From Heterodera schachtii (Eukaryota > Nematoda > Chromadorea > Rhabditida > Heteroderidae), in the NCBI GenBank assembly GCA_023374025.1, contig SIJG01000086.1:578910-642909 (forward strand): DNA of 64,000 nt, in the 5' to 3' direction. The notes under the pieces are model-generated. The model searched no databases. It worked only from the letters and a program-made list of their open reading frames with translations, and was not told where the DNA came from. The translations under genes were made by a program, and so were the position numbers. This document shows, piece by piece, positions 28,286 to 41,231 of this stretch; position 1 is the first letter of the stretch; the number at the start of each line of letters is the position of its first letter.

Positions 28286-30866
28286 TTAATAGAGTTGTCA
28301 AGCTTCTAAATCATTGATTCGAAATTGTCTAAGGTTTTATTATACATTTAATAATTAAAGTCATAATTAACAATCCATCGAAATGAATGAAAAGTTTAAT
28401 AGATAAAGTTAATTATTAGAAAATTAGTCAAAAATAGAATGAAGAATGGATCTTAAGAAAAATAAGTGTATGAAAATTTGTGTCAACGAACCATATTCCA
28501 AACAATGAGAATTGCGCACGATTATTAACCAAATATGTAAAAGTGAATAAATAGCAGAGTAATAAAGCAATTTATTTATTATAATATATCAAATAACAAT
28601 ATTTAAAAAAAAACATCGTGGATTGGATAATAAATTTTTTTTTTTTTTGAAAATGAAGATAAAACGGTTTCATACTTTATTCAAATTACCATTGGGACAA
28701 TAGTGATAATTTTGAATAATTTCTAATAAAAATAAATAATATTAAACATTTAAGAACTAAAATATTAAACAAGGTAAAAATAAAAATATTACTGCAATAG
28801 AAATTAAAAAACCAATTTATAAAAGGATAAACAGCAGTAGTTTAGTTAGATTAATTGCGATTCTACTTTAAAAGTTAATTCACTTCATTAAAATTGAATG
28901 TCACAAATATTATCATAGAACGAACTGATCGTTTTCTAAAAAATAAAAGAATAAATATTTGAACGAATAATTAATTAAATGAATATGGGCAAAGGCTCAC
29001 TTAAAAACTGAAACTAATAAGGCAAAATTCAATAGCAATAATTGAAAATTATTTAAAAAATAAAATCAGTTAAATAATACAAAACTTATGATAACTACTT
29101 AAAAAATCACCTTTATGTCAATTCATTTAAAGAATTAAACTTAATTAATTTTAACTTATAAAATCATCCAAAAATCGTAAGATGAAATTTGTTAAATAAT
29201 TAATATGAAAAATTGTATTTCCATTAAGCTCCGTTTAAGACAATTTAATTTTTTTAAATTTAAATAATATTAGATTTTGCATAAAAGAGTTTTTCTCATA
29301 TTAAAAAAAATATTAAAATTCATATAAAATAAAATTTGCTTTACTATAAAATGCTCTTATTCTCAAAAATAATTACAAATTAAATAAAAATGCAAAAAAC
29401 AAAAAGACAAAAATTATACCAAAATAAATAAGTTGTAATTAATGTTACAAAAATTGTAATAATAAAAAGAGTAAACATTTAAATTATAAGAATAAAAATA
29501 ATTAAAATTTATATTAAAAATTACAATAAAGCTGATGCTTGCAAAGAAAACTTTAAAGTTTTTTGATTTGCGAGTCAGTTTTTTATGTGCTTTAAAAAAA
29601 TTTAAAATTGTTTGAGTCCAGCATTTGTGCAAAAAATTAATGAGATATAAAACTGTTTCTAAAATATAAATTAACGAAATAAAAAGCATTTGTTTAAAAT
29701 TTGTGTTCTAACAGAATAACAGAAAACCTTGAAATTGTTAAAAAAACAAAAACAGTATTTTCATTATCTTTACAATTTAAAAAACGCAAAAATACACAAA
29801 TTATTTATTGATTTAAAAAAAATTAATTTATTATATTTTCTTTGAAAAAATTTTGAGCCACGACGGCAGTGATCGAAAATTCGAAATGAAAAATAATCAA
29901 CAACAAAAATTTGCTAATTTTGCTGTTTTGAGATAGTTTGAGGATTTATGTTGATTTTTTGAAAAATCCTCATTTAAAATTCGACCAAAAATTTTTCCCA
30001 CGACGGAGCCCACCAGCAGGCCAGGCACAATAAGCTTATATTTTTCTTAAAATTAGATTAATATCGCAAAAATTGTTCATTTATATAACCCACTTTTTCC
30101 GCATTCTTTGCAAAGAACACGGCACTTCTTGTCCAGCTCATAAAGGTCAATTAGCCAGATTGATGGCTAAAGTAAAAAAAATTACAACGAAAAATAATAA
30201 TTAATTTAAAAAATTCTTACTAATATTTTTTGGGTTCAACATCTGCAATTAAGAAAAACTAAATAATAAAAAATAGAATTTTTATAAATTAAATGCTCAG
30301 TTTTTCATAAGCATAAATTAAACTTTGATTGATCCAATCAATTTTATACCTTTAACAGTGAAACTATACATTAATAAAAAAATAGTAATAAGAATTTTAT
30401 TCACTAAAAATTAATTTTAAAATATTTAGCAGAATGATTTTAATAAGAAAATATTGGTTAGATCACAAATGCATTCTATTTTGCCAATTGAAGGCCGAGT
30501 GGGGAGATGTTTAATGGCAAATACGATGAGCAAAATGGCAAATGTTGCCGTGAGTGAAAGCTGACATTTTTATTATTTCAGTGGCACATATAAATTTGAA
30601 AAATGGCGGGAGGGGGCCATGATCCAACCCGTCCCAAGGGAAGTTCTGCGGTCCAAAGACCGTGAACTTTGCCTCCAAACCGGGGAGAAAATGGGGGAGA
30701 GAGCCATGATCCAACCCGTCCCATGGGAAGTTCTGCAGTTCTAAGACAGTGAACTTTGCCTCGAAATCGGGAGGAAAATGGGGGGAGGGGGCCATGATCC
30801 AACCCGTCCCAAGGGAAGTTCTGCAGTCCTAAGACAGTGAACTTTGCCTCAAAATCGGGAGGAAAA
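28286..30866. repeat. Segmental duplication, copy 2 (interrupted)
   Basis: 28286-28577 and 29894-30866 match 25157-25448 and 25450-26422. The intervening 28578-29893 is AT-rich, has no recognisable gene and no clear terminal repeats. It may be an insertion here or a deletion in copy 1. The three 88-bp minisatellite units at 30601-30866 are part of this copy. Confidence 0.85.
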
Positions 30867-31020
30867 CACGGCATTTTGCTGTTGCTGCTGTTGGCCATCA
30901 TTTACCAACACGGAATTTTGCTGTTGGTGCTGTTGGCCATCATTTACCAACACGGCATTTTGCTGTTGCTGCTGTTGGCCATCATTTAACAACATGGAAT
31001 TTTGCTGTTGGTGCTGCTTA
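30867..31020. repeat. 42-bp minisatellite, second locus
   Basis: About 3.5 units of the same 42-bp repeat as 26959-27171 follow the 88-bp repeat directly, with the roughly 630-bp spacer of copy 1 missing. The junction falls within ggaaaacacgg, where both repeats share A-rich sequence, so a microhomology-mediated or replication-slip deletion is likely. Confidence 0.8.
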
Positions 31021-34000
31021 ATTGAAAATTTTGAATCTAATTTTAAGAATCTGTTTTAAATTTTTTTTTTTTTGGATTTTAAACTTTATTTTGCAAATTA
31101 TGTAAACAATTTTCTTTGTATTTTTATTATTTAATTAATTAATCTTTTTTATTAAAATAAAAGTAAACATGATCAGCTGTTTATATTGTTAACTTATATA
31201 TTTATAATTTTCAAGTTTCCTATATTAAAATGGAACAAGCAAAAATATTTATTGAAGAATAATATCTGTGTAATGTTATTTTCTTTCATTCTTTAATTCG
31301 TGCTTNAATTATATATTTATATATGTTGTTATTATTGGTGATTTTGTTTTCAAATTTTTAATTTGAATATTATGCAGGCAGGCAGTTTTATAGGGCTTTA
31401 AGAAAAAGGGAAGAATGTTTAAATAATAAATTGGAAAAATATTGTTTTGGATTTTAGAATGTTTAAATAATAAATTGGAAAAATATTGTTTTTGGATTTT
31501 TGATTAAATTTTTCTTTATTTATCTTAATTTACACGCATACTTATTATTTATTTATTCCATATGTGTAATTTAAGGGTTTATTGAATATGTGCATATTCA
31601 ATTAATTGATTAAATTTTTATGTGTTTTCCCGTCAAATTATTGTTTTTTATTAATTGATGCTATCATTTAATAAATTTTCTAATATAAGTTAATTAATTT
31701 TTTTAGTTTCACAAATTTAAAAATATTTTTTCTTGGTAAACCTTTGTTGTATTTGTAGAGGTTCATTTATTGAAACGGTTTCTTGTCCCGGAATCATTCC
31801 TTTTCTCAAAAAAAATGTTGATTCTTTTTTGCATCTACTTTATGAACTGAATTTAATTTTATGTTTATTTATTTTTTGATTTTTAAATTGACGTTCTATT
31901 AAATAATTTTATTTTTATAAGCAACTCACGTTCCTTCTCGTTTGACGGCGTGTTTTGCTCTCGGTTGACACATTTTACATAAAATTATTAATTGGATAAA
32001 TTAAATCATTTATCAATTGTTATTAATTATATACATATGCTTTCTTCTTAATTTTGTAAAAAAAAATTTTAGTACACATTTATTTTTATTTTTAATTATT
32101 TGAATAATATTAAATTATAATACCTTTTGTTTCTTCGAAAAAATTTAATTTTGTAACCACAATTATTGAGTTTAACTATTTGTGAGTTGCAGTAAAACCT
32201 TTTCTGCTTCTAATTTTTTTATATTAAAATTTTAAGATTAATTACTTAATTCTGTGATAGAATGACTTATTAGTTAAAAATAAATTCAATATTTTTATGT
32301 TTGAAAAAGTTTTTTGTATTTATATATTAAAGTTAGGATTTCATCAAAAAATAATATTTTATAGTTTTTTGTATTAGTTGTTTAAACATTTGTTTGTTTT
32401 TAATAATTAATATTTTATTCTTTTTATATTTAATATATTTTAATTTATTTTTCATTATATATAAATTTCTGACATTTATTTACTTCTCTTGGTTTATATA
32501 ATTTGATTAATTTTTTATTGTTTATTTTTTCATGCATATAAAATTATTTTTCGTTTTTTGTCGGATTGCATTTACAAGTTTTTTGCGAATTGATTTGTAT
32601 TTTAATTGTTAATAAAATAGTTTTATTTTTTTATTGTTTTTCTTTTAAATTTTACTTTATTTTTGTAAGTATGTCTTTCTAATATATGTCAAAAGTGCTA
32701 ATTATTAAATTAATTATTTTTTTTAAATGTTGCTATTTCCTCATATAGGTGTGTATTTTTCAATTTTTTATAATTTCTTCTTTTAACCTTGGCAACACCA
32801 TTATAAATTTTTTTCTACATTTTTTATTAAATATTTTTAGATATGCATCCTCAATACATATGTATTTGTTTCCGTTAAAAAAAAATTTTTAAATTTTATT
32901 AAATAAGTATTAAATGAGTGAAATTTATAAATTTTTTTAATTTTTATTTTCAGCAATGTTTATTAATTTTTTATTTTTTAAAACATTTTTGATTTCATTT
33001 AATTTGATTTGTCATTTACTAAAAATTTTATAGGATTTTTATACAAAAATTACTAAATGTTAATTGTGCTGAATTTTTTTATAAAAAAAATTTCAAAATG
33101 ATGACATTTAATTTATTTTTTGCTCCGTGCTTAATTATTTTTATCATTCAGCATAAGGAGTGAACCAATTCGTATAAATTACATTTATTTGTGAAACTTT
33201 TTTATATAAATTTATTAATTTGTTCGATAATATTTACGTCTCTATCTTGAAATGTGCTTCAAATTCCATTCGGCTCTGTCTTCTTTATTTCTTCCTATCT
33301 GGTTGTTATATTTTAGTCATTATGGATAAATTTATTTTTGAGTATGAATAAATTTGTAACATTATTTAAAAGAATAATTTTTACTTTTATATATATATTT
33401 TTAATTAGTTGCCAGAAATTTGAATCAATAATCGAATTAATTTGATTACGTTTTAACATACATTTTTTTCTTATAAAATTCGATAAATGTATTTTATTTT
33501 TATGTTATTTTAAATTGGTAAAAGTAGGTAATTTTATTTCAAAAATTTTCGTTAAGTTTCACAAAAGTTATGGCGCCAGAAGGAACTCAAAAACCTAGTT
33601 TTTCGAAATCTTTTTGCCCTGAATTTTTTTTATATATGCATAAAAAATTTTGAAAATTTCCAGGTTGATAGCGTTTTTTAAATGCTTTCGAATAATAGCA
33701 AGTTGTTTAAATTTGGTTGAGAAAGAAAAAAGTTATGGTCCAAAAATTCGTCCGACGACGTTTCGGCTGACGACGTTTTGTCCTACTCCGAATACTTATC
33801 ACTTATAAACACGACAAAAAGAATTTTTAAAAATTAAATTAATATATGTTGGTTTTTAAGTATTTGAATGTTTTACAGTTTTATACTATTTTTCTAATAT
33901 TCAAACAGAAAAATTATTTTATGTTTTATTTTTTAGTATTTAATACTTTAATGAGAAAAATAATAAAGAAAAGAGAGCAAGAATGAATAAATATAAAATT

Positions 34001-34892
34001 TAATGAAACAAAAATATTTATAAAACACTATTCAAAATTTAAGTTAAATAAGAAGTTATTTTCACCAACTTAATATTTCCAACAAATTAATTTAATTTAA
34101 ATTAAGGTGAATTAACAATTATTTGCTAAAATAGCAAAGAGAAAATGTTATTTGATGTCTCGTCAGGCGACATTATTGAAGCGGGGTCATTCTGTGAGAT
34201 CATAAGCAAGAAGAAGAAGAAGACCGTGACAAAAAGCCGAAGTAAAAGAAAACAAAATAATTTAAAAACTATTAAAAATCTCGAAAAGTGTAAATGGTAA
34301 ATGTTTATTTATAAAAATTAAACATATAAAACAAATCAAAATCACTAAATAAAAATATGTTTTATTTCAAGTAATTGCAGAGCAAAATAATATTCTTTTA
34401 AATCTTAACCTTACAACCCAGTAACAAAGGATACTACGACCCGAAAAACTATGAGAAGCAGAAGGTGTATGAAACAAAAAAATATAATTCTTATTTTTTT
34501 AAATTGAAATAATCTAAGCGAAAAATTTAAATACAACTAGAGTTGAATTGCTACCGGAATAAAGTTAATATGCAATTTTTACAATAGTATATTTAAAATT
34601 ACTTTTTTCAATAAAAATAAGAAGTAATATTAAGCAACAGAAAAGTTATATAATTTTTATATTAAAAAATTCATCTTTTTTAATAAATATACTTTTCTTG
34701 GCCATTAAGTTTAATTTAGTAAAAATAATTAAAAAATAGTTCTAAACAAATATAAAATGATTCTTCAGTGGAAAATGTATGTCATTTATTTGTTAAAGAA
34801 AAAATTATAAGTCATTGTATTATCAAATCAAGAAACATAATAATAATTAGTGATAGTAATAAACATTTTGAATGGAACAATTAAAAGCAAAG
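31021..34892. other. AT-rich intergenic
   Basis: No gene recognised. One N is at 31306. A 44-bp tandem duplication lies at 31413-31501. A GC-richer end-like sequence with two copies of gacgacgttt lies at 33740-33790, preceded from about 33570 by repeat-like AT-rich sequence. Plus-strand bias is T-rich to about 33.8 kb and A-rich after it. Confidence 0.5.
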
Positions 34893-34941
34893 ACCAAAAT
34901 GCAAAATTTTTGGGGATTGGCATGTTTTGCCAAATGTGTCT
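34893..34941 (+). ncRNA. Conserved block: Sm-site-like string plus hairpin, copy 1
   Basis: This 49-nt stretch is identical to 38158-38206, although the flanks are clearly diverged. It contains aatttttgg, which matches the Sm-protein binding site of spliceosomal, SL and SmY RNAs. Right after it comes a perfect short hairpin, ttggca-tgttt-tgccaa. An Sm site followed by a 3' stem-loop is the usual 3' end of Sm-class RNAs. No U1, U2, U4, U5 or SL leader sequence is recognisable upstream, so the RNA class is unknown and the call is tentative. It lies 1.6 kb upstream of the secreted-protein gene at 36576. Confidence 0.35.
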
Positions 34942-36487
34942 GTCTATTGTTGTAAATAAGCAGTTGGAAAATATTTTAAAACATTACTTCTACTCTTAAA
35001 ACTCACAACTAGCTATATTCCGAAATAATTTGTATAATATTTAACTAAAATATAAATTTGGCTCCTACAATAAAAAATGCACTTAATAACAATTTATTAT
35101 GTGAGTTTTAAACAAAAAAATAAGAGACGAGGAAGGAAAGGACCGCTGAAGAATAATGAGGGAATCAAGTAAATAAAAAATAAAAAACATGAGAGTTAAA
35201 ATGAAAAGTAATACAACAAAATTTAAAAAAAAATAGAAAATTATACTCATTAGAAAAAAGAATCTATTGAATTCAACACAGCAGAACCCATAAAGTTTCT
35301 TGAGGAGTATATTGCAAGAAATTATTACAAAATGTTAATTCATAAATCTGCCTTTAAAATTAAATACGAAAACTTATAGAATAAATGTCATTAAGAATTT
35401 ACAAAATGAAAAGATGGACAAAATTCGATAAATTGAAAAAGAATTTTTAAAAAACAACTAAAAGAATAAATATGCATTTATACAAAAAAATGGTACAATA
35501 TTTACTAAAATAACTATAACATTCAGTAAAAAAATTGGTGTTTCTTAATAAAAAGGGAAAACTTGTAAAATTTATAAATAATAAATTAAAAGAACAAATA
35601 AACATTTAATGAACAAAATAAATTAAAAGAACAAATAAACATTTAATGAACAAAATACTCAATTTAGAAAAATATTAAGGTAAAAAATATCCATATTAAA
35701 AAATTTAACCAAATCAGTTGAACCTGGATTTTAGGTGCTTAACCCGCAAAAAATAGATATCAAAAATTAGTGTTTAAATAGGTGTGAGACGACCTGATTT
35801 AAATTCAGAAATATTTTATTTTTCAGGTCACAAGCCGTAATAAACGAACAATTTCTAAATAATAGGATAGAAAAAGCAAATAAAAAGCCAAAATAATGGT
35901 AAAATAAATAAATAATGAAAATAAAAATTACAATCTTCTTATCTTCAGCAAAACAAAAAATATATATTTTATATTTAGAAAATTTAAACATTAAAATGTT
36001 AGTAGCAAAATTATTAAGGAAAAAATAAGACAAGCAGATTCAAAATTTAAGAATTTTTTATATAATTAAAATTTAATAAACAAAGCACGACAAAAGCATA
36101 AATGTTTGGGTTAGCACAGATTAAATTAAAATACGTTTCATAAGGTGGGCATTGCTCCCGGGTAAAGACAATTTATCATTTTCAACAAAAAGGGCAATTT
36201 TGTGAATTTTATGCTAATTAAAAAACGTAATAATAATAATAATGATTCATCCGTTACACATGGTTGGATTTAGTTATTTCAAAATATTTAAAGTAGTAAA
36301 ATACAAACTTACTCAACGTTCTGAAAAGTAGTAAATGCGAAAAATTAACAAACATTCAGAAACTCATCAACAGTTTATTTAATTAAACTTCTGAAGGCAA
36401 ATCCTTCAAATTCCATTCATCATTTTATATTTTTAAATAAAATAAATTCTAAATGATTGGCATCTTTCCGGTCTGTAAATTAGAGGA
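34942..36487. other. AT-rich intergenic
   Basis: No gene recognised. Part of this stretch (to about 35330) resembles 38207-38500 plus 39540-39670, so it belongs to a diverged duplication that includes the 49-nt block. A 38-bp tandem duplication lies at 35581-35656. Open frames on the minus strand are low-complexity. Confidence 0.5.
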
Positions 36488-36496
36488 ATATAAAAG
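36488..36496 (+). promoter_or_regulatory. TATA-like box
   Basis: aatataaaagc lies about 85 bp upstream of the ATG at 36576. In DNA this AT-rich such strings are common, so support comes mainly from position. Confidence 0.4.
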
Positions 36497-36575
36497 CAAT
36501 AAAAAGATATACAAACAAAAATATAATTTTTTACAATAATATTAAATATTAATAATTAAATAAAATTTAATAAAA

Positions 36576-37408
36576 ATGCGTGCCGTTCTCTTCCTGGCCA
36601 TGGTTTGCCTGGTGATGGCTGTTATTTTGGAGACTGGTAATAAAATTAAGAAAATAAAATTAATTAATTTCCAGTTTTTAGCTAACTCAAAAGCAATGAA
36701 AAAGGACGGCAAAAAAGGTGAATACATATAATATTTAATTAATAATTTAATTTAAAATTAAGTAACTGTTGCATCGCCTGCCAAAAGAAAAGCTTCGCCA
36801 AAAGGTGACAGCCCAGCAAAAGGAAAAGCTGCAAAAGGTAATGAATATAATATGTTTAATTATATCCAAGAATAATTAAAATTAATCAGGTGGCAAAACG
36901 GATGGCAAAAAAGCTGGCAAAAAAGACGGAAAGGGAAAAAGGGTTAGTTGAGTTTTTGAAAAAGATTTTCTGGAAATTTTTTTCAATATTTAGACAAGAA
37001 AGAAAAGCCGGCAAAGAATGCAGGAAAAGGGAAAGATGCAGTAAAGAAAGGTAATATTTTAAAATAATTTCATTAAAAAAACGAATTTTAGACAAAGCAA
37101 AGAACAAAAAGGCACCAGCAGCAGGTAAATTTATGAAATTCTAACATAATGAATGGCATTGTGCCAATTTGGCCATTTAAGCCAAGCCAAAGGCTGAGCC
37201 TGTCGAGACTGAACCGTCCAGTGCACAAGTTGTAGCTGAACAGGAAGGAGGCGATGTGTCGGACAACAACCAAGAAATGGATGCCGGCGAAGAGATGGCA
37301 GAGGAGGAACAGACGGATTTGGCACATGGTGAACAGCTTGAAGATGATGCCATGGACGGTGAAGAAGACGATGGCATGGCGGAGGAAGAACAGTCGGAGA
37401 TAAACTAA
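36576..37408 (+). CDS. Secreted Lys/Gly-rich then acidic protein (effector candidate)
   Basis: Seven exons: 36576-36636, 36682-36717, 36763-36837, 36890-36946, 36994-37050, 37092-37124 and 37182-37408. They total 546 nt, giving 181 residues and a TAA stop. Residues 1-21 (MRAVLFLAMVCLVMAVILETG) form a clear signal peptide. Residues about 22-105 are Lys/Gly/Ala-rich with DGKKAGKKDGKGK-type strings. Residues about 106-181 are strongly acidic and carry no Lys after the first few. Every intron is in phase 1, so each internal exon is a symmetric module. The donor of exon 4 is chosen as GTTGAG at 36947 because the nearer GTTAGT breaks the frame. No enzyme domain is recognised. Small secreted basic proteins of plant-parasitic nematodes are often gland effectors, sometimes nuclear; that role is inference. 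A likely poly(A) signal, aataaa, lies near 37517. Confidence 0.8.
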
Positions 37409-38157
37409 CATAAATTATTTTATTATACACGGGTCAAATGGGGCCAAATTAAATGTAAAACTTATTTAGTGAAAACCTATATAATTTATCATTATGAATA
37501 ACAATATAATTTTGTAAATAAATACCTATTTCTTTTGCGGATTATGATTTATGAAAAACAAAAAAATTATTAATCGATTTAATATTTATAAAATAGAAAT
37601 CTTTAGATTGAGCAAGTATTTTATTTTTCACTTATTGAGCAACTATTTTATTATTCACTAATTAATCCCAAATAATCTTGAAACATCTTCGTCCTATCAT
37701 TTTTCTAATCGAAACTCTCTTTAAAAATATTACAATTGGTTTGCATAAATAAATATATTATTTAATTAATTTAGATAAAATAATGCATATTAATTTTTTG
37801 AATTCCTTGAACTATTTAAAAAATCTCTATCTTATCGATTTAAAAAATATGAGTTTTAATTCAGAAAATTCTCATTATATTATTAAGAAAGCTTATACGA
37901 ATCACGTCACATAAAAAACACTTTGTAAAATAATAACATTCGTTTCATAATATAAATCTAATCAAACTTTAAAACCCACAAAAATTATAAGTTTTAGTAA
38001 AATATCAAAAAGAAATAAATAAATAAAAATTATTAAAGAAAATAAATGAAAAATAATATTAAAAATGCTTATAAACAATTAAAAAACCTAATTCCTACAA
38101 TGGAAAATTTATTTTGTGATAGAAATAAACGTTTTAAATGAGCAATTTAAAGCAATG
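37409..38157. other. 3' flank and AT-rich intergenic
   Basis: The sequence tgtaaataaatacc near 37512-37525 is the likely poly(A) signal of the upstream gene. Nothing else is recognised. Confidence 0.5.
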
Positions 38158-38206
38158 ACCAAAATGCAAAATTTTTGGGGATTGGCATGTTTTGCCAAAT
38201 GTGTCT
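38158..38206 (+). ncRNA. Conserved block: Sm-site-like string plus hairpin, copy 2
   Basis: The 49 nt are identical to 34893-34941, including aatttttgg and the ttggca/tgccaa hairpin. Flanking sequence on both sides is similar to, but clearly diverged from, copy 1. It lies 0.75 kb downstream of the secreted-protein gene, so the two blocks bracket that gene in the same orientation. Confidence 0.35.
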
Positions 38207-38493
38207 ATTTTTGTAGGCAATCAATTTGAAAAATTTTTAAATATAACTCAAAATTCTGCAAATATAGACAAATGCCAAATCATTTATCGACAAACCACAA
38301 AAAAAAATTTCAGATATATAAATGGACTGCATAAGAATCGAAATTTAAATCAAAAACAACAAAAAATAATATTAAAAATAGGAGTAAGAAAATAAATTTA
38401 AAGACGATGTCTAAGTATTTTAATATTTATATTTTTAAAGTATAAAAAATAATCTCAGTAAAATATATATATAAATTTCGGAATTCAATAATA

Positions 38494-39138
38494 GTGATTA
38501 TTAGGGTTCGAAGTTGTATGCACTAAAAAATGCCAAATATGCATAAAATATGCACTAAAAATCCTCCAAATATGCTCTAAAAACCCAAAAATTGCCCAAA
38601 TATGCACTAAAACATGCCTTAAAAACAGCCAAAAAAAAATGGCTTTTAACTTTCAAAAAAATGCCAAAAATTGTGTATAAATTAAGAATTGACTTTGAAA
38701 TCACCACAACAAGGGCTAAGGAGTATTTTTATATACAATTGCAAAAATATTGAATTTCCAAATATTAATTTTTTTATATGTTAAAATAAAAAATTTTTCC
38801 AAAAATTTCTCACAAAAAGTTAAAAATTTTTCGATTTTTAAGGGTGTATTTTTTTTTTAATTCCAAAAAGGTCGATCCTTTGGGGTGTATTTTTCGCCTT
38901 TTCACATTTTTCTTGTGAAAATTTCCAAAAAAATGGCCAAAATATGCTCTAAAAATGCAAAAATGGCAAAATATGCATTTATTCTCGAAAACCCTCAAAA
39001 TATACTTTTATATGCACTAAAAACCTTCACCAAACCAAAAAATTTTAACGTAGAAATGCTATTTTTGCGCCCCTTTCTTCATAGCATATGCGCAGAAAAA
39101 ATATGCAAAATCATACAACTTCGAACCCTAGTGATTAT
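38494..39138. mobile_element. hAT-type MITE, complete, with 8-bp target duplication
   Basis: The element proper is 38502-39130 (629 bp). Its ends are inverted repeats beginning TAGGGTTCGAAGTTGTATG. The 8-bp sequence gtgattat flanks it on both sides (38494-38501 and 39131-39138), the duplication length typical of hAT transposons. The interior is rich in the words tatgcactaaaa and atgccaaa and has no transposase. Related copies are at 52722-53345 and, truncated, near 47030-47570. It is inserted into a diverged duplicate of 34.9-35.3 kb. Confidence 0.9.
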
Positions 39139-41231
39139 TTATTTCTTTATAGAAAAATTCAATAAATTTAAAACGAATTTTTTAAACAAATGATAATAGA
39201 GCAAGTAATTATTTAGTTATAATACAGAAATACATAGAATTCACCGTTCACTAACGAAAGACTAATCATCAAAAAAGAATTGCTTTATATTGTTTTATAT
39301 ACGAAATATTTTAAAAATTATATGAAATAAGTACTGAAAACAAAGAAATTATTCTTTAATTTAACAATTTCAATGCACTCAAAAATCTTTATAAATCATG
39401 CATTTATGCAACAGGAGATAAATTCTTATTAAATTTTGTTCTTATAATATATAAATGAAAGGATAAAAAATTAAAATCATCTGACAATTAATTGCAAAAA
39501 TAATTTACCGATTTCGGAAACTTCGCATCAAGAAAATTGTTTTGGATGAGGAGGAAGCAATTGGCCTGGGAAAGAGAATGAGGATAATTAAATAAGAAAA
39601 TAAAATATCATGAGAGTTAAAATAAAAAGTAATATAACAAATAGAAAATAAAACTCATTAGAAAACAGAATAAAATGGACCAAACCGAATCAAATACTTA
39701 AAGGTCTACAAGGTAAGAAATTATTGCAAATTGTTATTAATAAATTCAATCTTCAAATTAAATACTACGAATAGTATTCAATTTATTCATTCAGAGATTT
39801 TTTCATATGCGGTATTTTATCTCAAAATTCATTTTCTTAAAATTGATAATTTTTAAAACAACTCTTATTTTTTAAAAAAAATTTAAAAATAAACTGATGA
39901 TTATAGATTAAATTAAAATTATTTAAATATGAAAACTAATTATAATTAATAAGCTTTTAATTTAAAAAAATCATTAACAAATAATTGACTTTTTAAAAAT
40001 ATCTTATGAGAAATCGAGATTAAACCCGGCAGAAGGTCGACAAGAATAGGCATCAAATAAAATTAAAAAAGTATTTCATATATGTAAACTATAAATTTAA
40101 AAATAAGAAGTAAAAATCAAATTAACTTTTTAGATTTTTCATTTATATTTATAAATAATTTAAAAAGAATTTAGCTTATAATGATTGCGTTTGTTATTTT
40201 TCAAAGATAAATTATGGTAACAGTTGAAAAATAGATATTATAGATTATTTCATCTCTCATTTATTAATATTTTCCAAACAAACTTCTTTTAAACAATTGA
40301 AAATTGAGATAAATTATACATTTATTTACATTTTTAAATCATAAGAATTAATGATATTTACCAATTTAACATCAATAATTTTCAGAGATATTTATTTACC
40401 AAGGCTGTTAATGTTAGTATTAAAAAAAGAAAGTAATAAGATTATTAAGAATATAAAATATATTAAAAAGATGACATAAAAAGAATAAAGAGTAAAGTTC
40501 ATAAACCAAGACAACTTTTTTAAATGACTAGAATAATCTAAAAAAAGTCATTTTAATAAATTTTTAAAATTATGAAGAAAAATTATAGATATAAAGGCTA
40601 AAATATTATAAATATTAATATTAAATTCCTTTTTATATAAGATATTAAAATTCCAAATAATGTAAGAAAGAGCTAAGAATCATTTTGTTTTGTATTTTGT
40701 AACGAAAAACAAAAAAAATTGCTCATTGACGACCAGCGCTAAAGTTTCACGTTAAAACGCTCTAAAACGTGATTATTTAAATAAACAACAAACTCAGATT
40801 GTAATATTAACATAATAAGCATCAGGATTATATAGCTATGAGATTAATATTTTATCCATTTTTGGCCACTTGAAGATTAGGAAATATTTTCATTTGAACA
40901 AATAAAAGTCCTAAAAACAACTTTAATTTGAAAAAATAAATTAATAACCAATTAAATATTTCAAATATAGTTCATTAAAAAAAAGCAAATAAATTTTATA
41001 AGATAAATCGTCTTCTAAAAATAACCGGTTTTTAAAATTAAATTTTAAATAAACTAGAACTACAATTTGACATTCATACGTTTCTCATTAAACTAATGTT
41101 AAAAATATAAAATTGTTATACGATATTATTTTAATATCTTTCTTTGTTATATCTTTTTTAAGAATCCATCTGTTGTGTAGGTTTGAAAATTTGAATACAT
41201 AGTATTTTTCACAATAATTGTTAAATGCAAC
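39139..41231. other. AT-rich intergenic before N gap
   Basis: No gene recognised. The start (to about 39740) resembles 35140-35340. A short GC-richer string occurs at 40728-40765. A 135-N gap follows at 41232-41366. Confidence 0.5.

Noticed and set aside
34862..34941. U6 snRNA
   Set aside because: A short match (tggaacaatta) to the U6 core is not followed by the ACAGAGA box, and the presence of an Sm-like site does not fit U6.
37088..37430. Minus-strand frames opposite the acidic exon
   Set aside because: They are antisense shadows of exon 7 of the secreted-protein gene; the plus strand has the signal peptide and consistent splice phases.
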